Origin: Chloroflexia bacterium SDU3-3
GTDB taxonomy: Bacteria; Chloroflexota; Chloroflexia; Chloroflexales; Roseiflexaceae
Length of the DNA stretch: 58,198 nt
Assembly (NCBI GenBank): GCA_009268125.1
Contig: WBOU01000015.1
Location: forward strand, 1 to 58,198
Reading direction: 5' to 3'
Shown piece after piece: positions 1 through 6,633 of this stretch. Below the pieces are notes generated by a model. It saw only the letters and a program-made list of their open reading frames with translations. It was not told where the DNA came from and searched no databases. The first letter of the stretch is position 1. Each line of letters begins with the position of its first letter. Position numbers and translations under genes: made by a program.

Positions 1-82
1 GCCCGAAGGCACCGCGTGCGACTTGCATGCATTAGGCACGCCGCCAGCGTTCGTCCTGAGCCAGGATCAAACTCTTCATCGC
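1..82 (-). rRNA. rrs: 16S rRNA gene, 5' end only
   Basis: The reverse strand at 56-75 reads AGAGTTTGATCCTGGCTCAG, the conserved start of bacterial 16S rRNA, followed by the usual GACGAACGCTGGCGGCG block. By analogy with E. coli, where this motif begins at nucleotide 8, the mature 5' end lies near 82. Only about 80 nt are present; the rest runs off the left edge. The sequence after GTGCCTAATGCATGCAAGTCG fits Chloroflexota but is too short to place the organism. Confidence 0.97.
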
Positions 83-183
83 TGGTGTAGCACTGCTGTG
101 CCACCCAGGACGGGCGATAGTTTTGGCTCACCTCATCATCACGATTCAGTTGTACAGGTGCAAGGCGACCGAGTCTTGGCGAT

Positions 184-221
184 AAAAAACCAGGCGATTG
201 AGGGTGAACCTCAACCCCTGG
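184..221 (-). terminator. Terminator-like hairpin in the rRNA leader
   Basis: Read on the minus strand, CCAGG (221-217) pairs with CCTGG (194-190) and TTGAGG (214-209) pairs with CCTCAA (203-198) around a 5-nt loop, followed by six T (189-184). This has the form of an intrinsic terminator. It lies downstream of both rRNA promoters and upstream of 16S, so rRNA transcription would need antitermination to pass, or the structure serves in processing or attenuation. Function is inferred. Confidence 0.6.
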
Positions 222-325
222 CACCCGAGGGTGCAAATTGTCGAGCCAGAAACTCTGTAGCTGTTGGGTCTGCCGCGAGGGCGAGACCTTCAGATGGTCG
301 CGGGTGTTGATTGAGCAACCTGTGT

Positions 326-354
326 ATCGTACCACCGCCGAGCGATTTTGTCAA
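326..354 (-). promoter_or_regulatory. rRNA promoter P2
   Basis: On the minus strand a perfect TTGACA (-35, 354-349) is separated by 17 bp from TACGAT (-10, 331-326). The predicted start is near 319. It is the 16S-proximal member of a tandem pair. Confidence 0.8.
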
Positions 355-430
355 ATCGACTCGCCGGAGCGGTTCGAGACGGTTTCAGTTGTTCGGGTTC
401 CGGGCGGCGGCGCCGCTCGCAACGGGGCGT

Positions 431-459
431 ACTATAGCACCCACCCCGCTTTTTGTCAA
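431..459 (-). promoter_or_regulatory. rRNA promoter P1
   Basis: On the minus strand a perfect TTGACA (-35, 459-454) is separated by 17 bp from TATAGT (-10, 436-431). The predicted start is near 424. It begins 18 bp after the stop codon of the J-domain gene. Confidence 0.85.
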
Positions 460-477
460 ATGGGCGTAAGGCGGGCG

Positions 478-879
478 CTAGGCGGCTTGCTCTAGCGGGT
501 CGAGCAGGCTGTTCCAGAGCTTCATGCGCTCGGGGTCGCCGCCGACATCGGGGTGGTGCAGGCGGGCCATGGCCTTGCGCACCGCGCTGGCCTCCTCGGC
601 GGAGAGGCGGAGGGGCAGATTGCTGATGCTGATGGTGCGGGTGCCGTTTTGGGCCTGGGCCTTCCACTCGTCGCGCTCGCGGGCGATCTTGCTGCTCTCG
701 CGGGTGGCCTCAAGCAGATTTGCCACCGTCAGCTGGTAGGCGCGCTGGGTCTCGGCGTGGCGGGCCTGCTCTTTGCTGAGCTGGCGCAGCAGGGTGCGGA
801 TGGTCTTGTGACATTCGACCAGCTGATCTTGCAGCCAGCTGATATCGGCCCCAGGTGGGATAGGTTGTTCTTCAAGCAT
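478..879 (-). CDS. J-domain-like protein with N-terminal coiled coil
   Basis: This is a 133-residue protein. Residues about 15-80 are rich in E, R, K, Q and L and look like a coiled coil. Residues about 90-130 resemble helices II-III of a DnaJ J domain, with the diagnostic HPD in LHHPDVGGDPERMKLWN. J domains stimulate Hsp70 (DnaK) ATPase; this one lacks the G/F, zinc-finger and substrate-binding parts of true DnaJ, so it would be a specialised co-chaperone or merely a J-like fold. The start has AAGGAG about 10 nt upstream. The gene points toward the 16S gene and ends just before rRNA promoter P1. A possible -10 (TATACT, 924-919 minus) lies upstream without a good -35. Confidence 0.75.
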   Translation of the reverse strand: MLEEQPIPPGADISWLQDQLVECHKTIRTLLRQLSKEQARHAETQRAYQLTVANLLEATRESSKIARERDEWKAQAQNGTRTISISNLPLRLSAEEASAVRKAMARLHHPDVGGDPERMKLWNSLLDPLEQAA

Positions 880-980
880 CCGAGCAGCGCTCCTTATTGA
901 ATCAAAAGGTGTGCAGATAGTATACCTGATAGCGTTGCTGGATGCTAGATCCAGGCTTTTTTCACGATGTCATAAAAGTA

Positions 981-1051
981 GGCGCTGCCAAATGTTTGGC
1001 AGCGCCTAGCGCGACATAAGTGTAGACGCTGCCGTGGATGCGGCAGCGTCT
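981..1051. terminator. Twin palindromes after a minus-strand operon
   Basis: Two strong hairpins lie side by side. At 981-1006 GGCGCTGCCAAA pairs with TTTGGCAGCGCC around TG. At 1024-1051 AGACGCTGCC pairs with GGCAGCGTCT around 8 nt. They share the CGCTGCC core. On the minus strand the distal hairpin is followed by TACTTTTATG, so together they may end transcription of the operon at 1060-2298. They could also be dispersed palindromes. Confidence 0.5.
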
Positions 1052-1059
1052 GCGTATTC

Positions 1060-1191
1060 TTATATGTGACGCTTTGGGTAGCTCGCTGGGTTCTGCGGGA
1101 GCTTCGGCTCCCAGCTATGGAGCAGCCAGAGCGAGAGAATCCCGATCACAAGACCGATAGCGACCGATAGAAGAAAGAGTGCCATGGCCAT
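1060..1191 (-). CDS. 43-residue single-pass membrane peptide
   Basis: A short ORF starts at ATG 1191 with AAGGAG 3-4 nt upstream and ends at TAA 1060. It encodes 43 residues: a hydrophobic segment (residues about 4-24, LFLLSVAIGLVIGILSLWLL) with a polar, proline- and lysine-containing tail (EPKLPQNPASYPKRHI). It lies 33 bp after the zinc-ribbon gene on the same strand and just before the twin hairpins, so it is probably the last gene of that operon. I do not recognise a family. The good ribosome binding site and clean transmembrane segment argue that it is real. Confidence 0.6.
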   Translation of the reverse strand: MAMALFLLSVAIGLVIGILSLWLLHSWEPKLPQNPASYPKRHI

Positions 1192-1224
1192 GTTCTCCTT
1201 GGGTAGTGTGCCGATATGCTGCTC

Positions 1225-1467
1225 TTAGATAGCAGGAACTGTGCCAGCGGCGGGCGCGATCTCGATGACCTCGCTTTCGCTCAGCGGCTTCTCTGGCTGC
1301 TCGAATGTCTGGGGAGCGTAGAGCTCGACGTAGCCGCACGCCGAACAGACCTGCGCGCTGATCGGCTGCGGGTCGGTTCCGATGGTGCCTGCCACGAACA
1401 CATCGCCCATGGCGGTTACGAGCTTGGTGGTGCGGGTTTCGTTGTCGCACTTGGGGCAGCGGATCAT
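1225..1467 (-). CDS. Small zinc-ribbon protein
   Basis: The 80-residue protein begins MIRCPKCDNETRTTK and has a second pair in VCSACGYVELYAP. The two CxxC knuckles (residues 4-7 and about 41-44) make a zinc ribbon of the type seen in small nucleic-acid or regulatory proteins. The C-terminal 30 residues are acidic and probably disordered. AAGGAGCG precedes the ATG at good spacing. It lies 30 bp after the beta-sandwich gene in the same direction and is likely co-transcribed with it. The function is unknown. Confidence 0.7.
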   Translation of the reverse strand: MIRCPKCDNETRTTKLVTAMGDVFVAGTIGTDPQPISAQVCSACGYVELYAPQTFEQPEKPLSESEVIEIAPAAGTVPAI

Positions 1468-1497
1468 GGTTCGCTCCTTCCTTGCCTACCTGGGCGA

Positions 1498-2298
1498 TCA
1501 AGAGCAACTGCTGTGCCATGGCTGCTGGTCGTGGGGCTGAATGCGGATGTGGGCCAGGTCGAGCCACTGCGGCGCGGGAGCATCTAGCAGCCCCCAGCCG
1601 AAGCGCCCCCAGGGCGTGGCGACGGCCCACTGGTTGTCGACCCAGGCCACGAAGCCGAGCGGGCCGCGCGGCGCTTGGTCAGCCTGGTGCAGCAGCTGGC
1701 CATCGCAGAGGAAGCGGGCGCTGCCCAGACCCCACTGGATGCTGTAGGTGCGCCACTGGTCGCTGGGCGCGGCTATAGGGCGCTCGCTGATGGCCAGATC
1801 GCGCTGGATGGGTGGCCAGATGCGCTGGCGCAGGCGCGGCGAGCGGCAGAGCAGCATGGCGGCGGGGGCCAGCGCGGCCCAGCGCATGGCGCGGGCGGTG
1901 GTGGCGTCGAGCGCGGCGCACTTCCAGCCCTGGCCTGCCACGCCCTGGGCCAGCGGCATGTCGGACGGCGGCGAGGCGTGGAAGAACCACAGCGCCGCCG
2001 GGAGCGCGGGCGCGCCGCCCAGCGGCGAGAAGGGGTTGTTCCAGAACCCGAAGCCCGCTGTGCCCAGCAGCGGGCCGCTGGCCCTGGCGCGCAGCGTGAG
2101 CGTGAGCGGCGGACGCCAGGGGAAATCGCGCCGCCGCAGCTGGGCGTAATCGTCGATCTGGGCATCGCTGTAGGCGCGCGGGCTGGCCCCCAAGGTGAGC
2201 AGGCGCAGGCCGTGCGGCAGGATGGCGAGGTGGCCCCCGCCCACGGCGGTGCTGCGCCAGCGGCGCTGCGGCGGCGCGCGAAAATCTTCGAGGAGCAT
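1498..2298 (-). CDS. Concanavalin A-like beta-sandwich protein, function unknown
   Basis: The predicted product has 266 residues from ATG 2298; an upstream in-frame TTG at 2325 would add nine residues but has no ribosome binding site. It is rich in W, F and aromatic/Gly patterns. The stretch WRTYSIQW...ARFLCDGQLL...PLGFVAWVDNQWA resembles the strands that close lectin/GH16-type jelly rolls, where a ligand or laminarinase-like site sits. I do not see the GH16 ExDxE motif, so no enzyme activity is claimed. No signal peptide is evident. It is the first gene of a three-gene minus operon and is divergent from the PHP gene. Confidence 0.55.
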   Translation of the reverse strand: MLLEDFRAPPQRRWRSTAVGGGHLAILPHGLRLLTLGASPRAYSDAQIDDYAQLRRRDFPWRPPLTLTLRARASGPLLGTAGFGFWNNPFSPLGGAPALPAALWFFHASPPSDMPLAQGVAGQGWKCAALDATTARAMRWAALAPAAMLLCRSPRLRQRIWPPIQRDLAISERPIAAPSDQWRTYSIQWGLGSARFLCDGQLLHQADQAPRGPLGFVAWVDNQWAVATPWGRFGWGLLDAPAPQWLDLAHIRIQPHDQQPWHSSCS

Positions 2299-2318
2299 GG
2301 TGACCCCCGGTGTCTCTG

Positions 2319-2347
2319 TTAACAATCGGCCAAAGTGCTGCTATACT
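2319..2347 (+). promoter_or_regulatory. Promoter of the PHP-M20 operon
   Basis: TTAACA (-35, 2319-2324) and TATACT (-10, 2342-2347) are separated by exactly 17 bp; each matches the sigma70 consensus at five of six positions. The predicted start near 2354 leaves a leader of about 35 nt. Confidence 0.75.
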
Positions 2348-2390
2348 AGGGCAACCTGATCAGACGAACTGAAAAGAAGCTCGGGTGCCT

Positions 2391-3428
2391 ATGTACTGCT
2401 ACCCTGGCGCGCTGCACATGCACACCATCCACTCGGATGGCACGGGCACGGTCGCCGATCTGGTGCAGGCGGCCCGCGAGGCAGGCCTGCGCTGGATCAT
2501 CATCACCGACCACGACACGCTGGCTGGGCGGCCCGAGCAGGGCTGGCACCACGAGGTGCTGACCTTGGTCGAGCATGAGATCACGCCGGATCGCAACCAT
2601 TTCCTGGCGCTGAACCTGGATGCGGTGGTGGATAGAACACTTCCGCCGCAGCAGTTTATCGACGTGGTGTACCAGCAGGGTGGCTTCGGTATCATCGCGC
2701 ACCCCGATGAGGTCGTCAAGAGCAAGTTCAAGGATATCTACCGCTGGGATGACTGGCAGATCGATGGGCCGACGCAGCGCGGCGGCAGGCCGTTTGGCAT
2801 CGAGCTGTGGAATGCCATGAGCGACTGGGGCGAGCAGCTGACTGAGTGGAACCAGATCCCCATGGTGCTGATGCCGCGCCTGGGGATCAGCGGGCCAACC
2901 CCAGCCACGCTCGACTGGTGGGATCAGCTGAACCAGAGCGGGAAGCGCACCTTCGGCGTGGCGGGCGTGGATGCCCACGCGTTTAAGCGCCAGGCCCCCT
3001 GGGGCGAGGTGACGGTGCTGCCCTACCGCTGGATCTTCGGCACGCTGACCAACTATGTGGTGCTGCGCGACCCGCTCTCGCCGGATGCGGCGCGGGCCAA
3101 GGCCCAGATCTACCAGGCGATCGGCGAGGGGCGGCTGTACTTCGCCAACCGCCTGCTGGGCGAGTGCCCATCGCTGTCGTTCTACGCCGAGTACGGCGGC
3201 AGGCGCTTTATGATGGGCGATACGGCTACACGGCGCGATCTGCCGCTGACCTTCCACGCCGACATGGGCTGCGACGCCGATGTGCAGCTGATCTACAATG
3301 GCCGAGTGGCGGCGCGCGGCCTGCGCCTGCTGCGCCACACCGTGACGCAGGCGGGCGTGTACCGCCTGGAGGCCTACCGCCGTGGCCGCGCCTGGGTGTA
3401 CACGAATCCGATCTATGTTGAGGTCTAG
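2391..3428 (+). CDS. PHP-domain metal-dependent phosphoesterase-like protein
   Basis: The product has 345 residues from ATG 2391; GTG 2385 is an alternative that would sit closer to the weak AAGAAG. Motif I is HMHTIHSDGTGT and motif II is ITDHDT, the metal-binding signatures of the PHP family, followed by a conserved IAHPDE and a late GVDAHA. PHP proteins hydrolyse phosphoesters (histidinol phosphate, nucleotides) using a tri-metal centre; the substrate here cannot be read. The C-terminal 80 residues (from about 265) look like a beta-sandwich often attached to such enzymes. No signal peptide. It is followed after 33 bp by the M20 peptidase gene, probably as one operon. Confidence 0.8.
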   Translation: MYCYPGALHMHTIHSDGTGTVADLVQAAREAGLRWIIITDHDTLAGRPEQGWHHEVLTLVEHEITPDRNHFLALNLDAVVDRTLPPQQFIDVVYQQGGFGIIAHPDEVVKSKFKDIYRWDDWQIDGPTQRGGRPFGIELWNAMSDWGEQLTEWNQIPMVLMPRLGISGPTPATLDWWDQLNQSGKRTFGVAGVDAHAFKRQAPWGEVTVLPYRWIFGTLTNYVVLRDPLSPDAARAKAQIYQAIGEGRLYFANRLLGECPSLSFYAEYGGRRFMMGDTATRRDLPLTFHADMGCDADVQLIYNGRVAARGLRLLRHTVTQAGVYRLEAYRRGRAWVYTNPIYVEV

Positions 3429-3461
3429 CGGGCCACCGTGGCCCGCCTTCGAGGAGAAGGT

Positions 3462-4547
3462 ATGGCTTCCGAACTACACGATGATCTGGTGCGGCTGACC
3501 TGCGACCTGATGCTGATCCCGTCGGTGGCCGATAGCCCCGAGCAGCTGCGTGCGGCGATCGACTATGCCGAGGAGTACGCCCGCGCCATCCCCGGCGTGT
3601 TTCTGCACCGAGGCGAGTATGGCGGCAAGCCGCACCTGGTAGCCACGCTGCGCGACACCAAGACGCCCGCGCTGTTCCTGAACGCGCACCTCGATGTGGT
3701 GCCCGGGCGCCCGGCGCAGTTCACGCCCGAGCTGCGCGATGGCCGGATCTACGGTCGTGCCAGCCAGGACATGAAGGGCTCGGGCGCGGTGCTGCTGCGG
3801 CTGCTGCGCGACCTGGCGGCGCTGCCCGAGCGCCCCGATGTGGGTTTCCAGTTTGTGAGTGACGAGGAGATCGGCGGGGACTTTGGCACGGGCACGCTGG
3901 CCGCGCAGGGCTGGGACTGCCAGTTTTTCCTGGCCGCCGAGCCGACCGACCTGGAGATCTGCTACGCCCACAAGGGTGTGCTGTGGGTGGAGGTGGAGCT
4001 GCACGGCACACCCGCGCACGGCTCGCGGCCCTGGGCGGGCGCAAATGCCCTGGCCGAGCTGCGCGATGGCCTGGTGGCCATGGAGCGGCGCTACCCCACC
4101 CCCGACGAGGCGGCCTGGCTCACCACCTCGGTGCCAACCCTCATCCAGGGCGGCGAGGCCAGCAACCGCCTGCCCGAGCGCGTGCTGCTGACGCTGGATG
4201 TGCGCCATATCCCCGACGAGACCCCCGAGCAGGTGGTGGCGGCGCTCCAAGAGTGCTTCCCCACCGCCGAGGTGCGGCTGGTGCGCAGCGGCCCGCCGCT
4301 GGATACCGCGCCCGACCACCCGCTGGTGCAGCGGCTGGCGGCGGCGGTGGAGGGTGTCACGGGCAAGCCCGCCGGGTTCTACCGCGAGCACTTCTCGACC
4401 GACGCTCGCTTCTACAGCGCGAAGGGCACGCCCGCCGTGTGCCTGGGGCCGGTGGGCTACGGTCTGCACTCCGATGAGGAGTGGGTGGAGATCGACAGCC
4501 TTGTGCAGCTCTACCACGCGCTGGCTGCCTTCGCCCGCACGTTCTAG
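3462..4547 (+). CDS. M20 family metallopeptidase (ArgE/DapE/CPG2-like)
   Basis: The product has 361 residues. ATG 3462 is chosen because GAGGAGAAGG lies directly upstream; the open frame extends to GTG 3438. Metal ligands are visible in NAHLDVVPG, in the ASQDMKGSG segment and in SDEEIGGD, with EPTD and the C-terminal LHSDEEW supplying further ligands. The dimerisation domain begins near HGTPAHGSRPWAGANA. The family removes N-acyl or N-terminal groups from amino acids or peptides with two zinc ions; the exact substrate is not evident. It is the second gene of the PHP operon and ends in a strong terminator. Confidence 0.85.
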   Translation: MASELHDDLVRLTCDLMLIPSVADSPEQLRAAIDYAEEYARAIPGVFLHRGEYGGKPHLVATLRDTKTPALFLNAHLDVVPGRPAQFTPELRDGRIYGRASQDMKGSGAVLLRLLRDLAALPERPDVGFQFVSDEEIGGDFGTGTLAAQGWDCQFFLAAEPTDLEICYAHKGVLWVEVELHGTPAHGSRPWAGANALAELRDGLVAMERRYPTPDEAAWLTTSVPTLIQGGEASNRLPERVLLTLDVRHIPDETPEQVVAALQECFPTAEVRLVRSGPPLDTAPDHPLVQRLAAAVEGVTGKPAGFYREHFSTDARFYSAKGTPAVCLGPVGYGLHSDEEWVEIDSLVQLYHALAAFARTF

Positions 4548-4556
4548 CAAGGCAGG

Positions 4557-4594
4557 TTTACCACCAAGGCTCCAAGACTCCAAGATTCTTGATT
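4557..4594. repeat. Dispersed CCAAGG-type repeat
   Basis: The sequence TTACCACCAAGGCTCCAAGA and its continuation belong to a family found many times between genes in this window. Here it abuts, and partly supplies, the terminator that follows. Confidence 0.7.
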
Positions 4595-4631
4595 CCAAGG
4601 CTCCACATTTCTGGAGCCTTGGTCTTTTTTT
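4595..4631 (+). terminator. Intrinsic terminator after the M20 gene
   Basis: CCAAGGCTCCA (4595-4605) pairs perfectly with TGGAGCCTTGG (4612-4622) around a 6-nt loop and is followed by TC and seven T. The stem is built from the dispersed CCAAGG repeat. Confidence 0.9.
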
Positions 4632-4713
4632 GAGCAGTATTCCTCACCTCGCTTTTCTCGTGTACAATGGGAGAGCGCGGGCGCTGTGCTCGCCACTAGC
4701 CGAGAGACCACCC

Positions 4714-4761
4714 ATGCCCCCGATGATCCACGGCCCGCTTCCCCCTCCAGCTGTCGCCTAG
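4714..4761 (+). CDS. Proline-rich 15-codon leader peptide
   Basis: ATG 4714 to TAG 4761 encodes MPPMIHGPLPPPAVA: six prolines in 15 residues, including PP and PPP. It lies in the leader of the EamA gene, upstream of several hairpins and an anti-Shine-Dalgarno element. Polyproline codons slow ribosomes, so this may be a regulatory upstream ORF. Its ribosome binding site is weak (GAGAG about 9 nt upstream), so translation is only inferred. Confidence 0.35.
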   Translation: MPPMIHGPLPPPAVA

Positions 4762-4890
4762 CGGCGGCAGGTGCCCCCTGACCTGCGCGGGTTGCTGACC
4801 CGTGCCTCGGCGTGCCCCTGTCTGATGTTCGCTGCTGACATGTGGCCGCGCGTGCTGCGCGGTGTGTTGTGCTACCAACGACAGGGGAGA
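4762..4890 (+). promoter_or_regulatory. Structured leader with sequestered ribosome binding site
   Basis: Successive hairpins can be drawn: GCAGGT/ACCTGC, CGGGT/ACCCG and CCGCGC/GCGCGG. A long-range pairing of CCCCTGTC (4815-4822) with GACAGGGG (4880-4887) would bury the AGGGGAG that precedes the EamA start. This is the architecture of a translational riboswitch or of leader-peptide-controlled translation. It does not match a riboswitch consensus I can recall (SAM, T-box, glycine, cobalamin). Confidence 0.5.
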
Positions 4891-4896
4891 AAACCT

Positions 4897-5847
4897 ATGC
4901 GATCCAATATGCGACCTGCGGCGCGGGCCTCGGTGGGGGCTGGCGTGCTGATGATTGTGCTGGCCTCGGCGATGTGGGGGACGGTGGGCGTGGCGACCCA
5001 GCTGATCTACGGGATGTCGCAGGCCAACGCGCTGACGGTGGGCTTCTTTCGGCTGGCGATCGCCGCGCCGGTGCTGCTGGCGGCTGGCTGGCTGCTGCTG
5101 GGGCGGCGGATGTTCGCGGTGCGGCGGCGCGACTGGTGGCTGTTTGCGGGCATCGGGGCGCTGACGGCGGCCTACCAGGTGTGCCTGTTCTCGGCCATCC
5201 CGTTTGTGGGGGTGTCGATCGCGGTGGTGGTGACGCTGTGCGTCGCGCCGGTGGTGGTGGCGCTGGCTAGCGTGTGGCTGTTCGGCGAGCCGCTGACGCG
5301 CAGGGTGGTGCTGGCGCTGGCCTGCGCGCTGGGCGGCACCGCGCTGCTGGCGGGCGGCGGGGCTGGCCTGCCCAGCGAGCCGGGGGCGGTGCTGCTGGGT
5401 GTGGCGCTGGCGGTCGGCTCGGCGGTCGGCTACGCGGGCATCGCGCTGATCGGGCGGGCGCAGGCGGGGCGCTACCACCCCATCCAGCCGGTGGCGTTCG
5501 GGTTTGGGTTCGGCGCGCTGCTGCTGCTGCCCTGTGCGCTGGCCCAGGGGCTGGTGGTGGATCTGCCGCCGCTGGCCTGGGGGCTGCTGCTGCACCTGGG
5601 GCTGCTGCCGACGGCGCTGGGCTATGTGCTGTTCTTCTTCGGCATACGCGGGGTGCGCGCCACGGCGGCCAGCGTGATCACGCTGATCGAGCCGCTGACG
5701 GCGGCGGCGCTGGCCTGGGCGATGTTCGGCGAGCGCCTGAGCGCGGCGGGCGGCCTGGGGGCGATGCTGCTGCTGGCGGCGATTGGGCTGCTTTCGTGGC
5801 GCGAGGCTGGGCCGCAGCGGGCGGCGCGGTCGGCTTCTGGGGGGTAG
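4897..5847 (+). CDS. EamA (DMT superfamily) transporter
   Basis: The 316-residue protein has ten hydrophobic segments in two homologous halves, the arrangement of the drug/metabolite transporter EamA family. Family signatures include MWGTVGVATQ near the N terminus, AAYQVCLFSAIPFVGVS in the first repeat and ALGYVLFFFGIRGVRATAASVITLIEPLTAA in the second repeat. Members export amino acids, purines or other metabolites across the inner membrane; the substrate is not evident. ATG 4897 follows AGGGGAG. The transcript leader carries a proline-rich mini-ORF and a fold that hides the ribosome binding site, so expression is probably controlled translationally. Confidence 0.85.
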   Translation: MRSNMRPAARASVGAGVLMIVLASAMWGTVGVATQLIYGMSQANALTVGFFRLAIAAPVLLAAGWLLLGRRMFAVRRRDWWLFAGIGALTAAYQVCLFSAIPFVGVSIAVVVTLCVAPVVVALASVWLFGEPLTRRVVLALACALGGTALLAGGGAGLPSEPGAVLLGVALAVGSAVGYAGIALIGRAQAGRYHPIQPVAFGFGFGALLLLPCALAQGLVVDLPPLAWGLLLHLGLLPTALGYVLFFFGIRGVRATAASVITLIEPLTAAALAWAMFGERLSAAGGLGAMLLLAAIGLLSWREAGPQRAARSASGG

Positions 5848-5944
5848 CTTTTTTGCTTTCCTGCGTCGGCCCGACCATAGGCGATGCTTTGTGGGTTGCG
5901 CGGTCGGGCCGACCGGCTGCGGCCTCGATGATGATGGCTGCTTG

Positions 5945-6190
5945 TGTTTGGTGGGTGGATGCCCTGCGCAGGCGGTGCCTAGGGGCCAGCCCTCACATGG
6001 CGTCACGTTTTGACGGGTTTGTCATCAGTGATGGCGGTGGTGCTTGTTTGGTGGGTGGATGCCCTGCGCGGGCGGCGACTAGGGGCCAGCCCTCACATGG
6101 CGTCACGTTTTGACGGGTTTGTCATCAGTGATGGCGGTGGTGCTTGTTTGGTGGGTGGATGCCCTGCGCGGGCGGCGACTAGGGGCCAGC
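5945..6190 (+). repeat. 100-bp direct repeat, about 2.5 copies
   Basis: The blocks starting at 5961, 6061 and 6161 repeat at exactly 100 bp. The unit contains GGTGGGTGGATGCCCTGCGC, AGGGGCCAGCC, a CTCACATGGCGTCACG segment and GTCATCAGTGATGG. It is an amplified 5' part of the composite intergenic element. Confidence 0.9.
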
Positions 6191-6335
6191 CCCTAGTAAC
6201 CCCGCGAGGGGGTGTGACCCCCTTCGAACCCTCAATTTTGAGTGTTCCTGTGCTGAAAGCTGGCTGCTGATGTTCGTGCATATGGCCATCAATACACAAG
6301 CGACATCTTCGCCGCATGGGCTGGGTGGGTGAAGT
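6124..6335 (+). repeat. Composite intergenic element, copy A
   Basis: It starts ATCAGTGATGGCGG, then GGTGGGTGGATGCCCTGCGC, hairpin 1 (CTAGGGG/CCCCTAG, 6179-6196), hairpin 2 (GGGGGT/ACCCCC, 6208-6222), hairpin 3 (CTCAATTTTGAG, 6231-6242), then GTTCGTGCATATGGCCATCA and TCTTCGCCGCATGGGC. The usual 3' end is replaced by the 21-bp array. Other copies: B 33526, C 36840, D 39320, E 39055, F 29203. Confidence 0.85.
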
Positions 6336-6339
6336 GGGC

Positions 6340-6630
6340 GAGCGGTCGACGAAGGCGGGTGAGCGCTTGACGAAGGCGGGTGAGCGGTCGACGAAGGCGG
6401 GTGAGCGGTCGACGAAGGCGGGTGAGCGGTCGACGAAGGCGGGTGAGCGCTTGACGAAGGCGGGTGAGCGGTCGACAAAGGCGGGTGAGCGGTCGACAAA
6501 GGCGGGTGAGCGCTTGACGAAGGTGGGTGAACGCTTGACGAAGGTGGGTGAACGCTTGAGGAAGGCGGGTGAGCGCTTGAGGAAGGCGGGTGAGCGCTTG
6601 AGGAAGGCGGGTGAGCGCTCAACGAGGGCT
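6340..6630. repeat. 21-bp tandem array, 13 units plus a degenerate 14th
   Basis: Units of 21 bp begin at 6340, 6361 and so on to 6592. Two main types alternate irregularly: GAGCGGTCGACGAAGGCGGG and GAGCGCTTGACGAAGGCGGG (plus a final T); the last units carry CTTGAGG. It lies between facing halves of the composite element (6269-6327 and 6634-6690). Confidence 0.95.
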
Positions 6631-6633
6631 TTC

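Larger units (their letters stand above)
83..430 (-). other. rRNA leader region
   Basis: This is the transcribed leader between the first rRNA promoter and mature 16S, about 340 nt. It holds a second promoter (326-354), a terminator-like hairpin (184-221) and a small hairpin at 221-234 (GCACCC/GGGTGC). I did not find a convincing boxA antitermination motif. No coding sequence is evident. Confidence 0.7.

Noticed and set aside
4762-4890. T-box, SAM or glycine riboswitch upstream of the EamA gene
   Set aside because: None of the conserved core sequences of those classes is present; described instead as an unclassified structured leader.
6269-6330. Short conserved peptide (FVHMAI...) coded in the second half of the element
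   Set aside because: The frame is broken by stops and length changes in other copies.
6340-6630. CRISPR array
   Set aside because: Units are contiguous with no spacers, and no cas genes are in the window.
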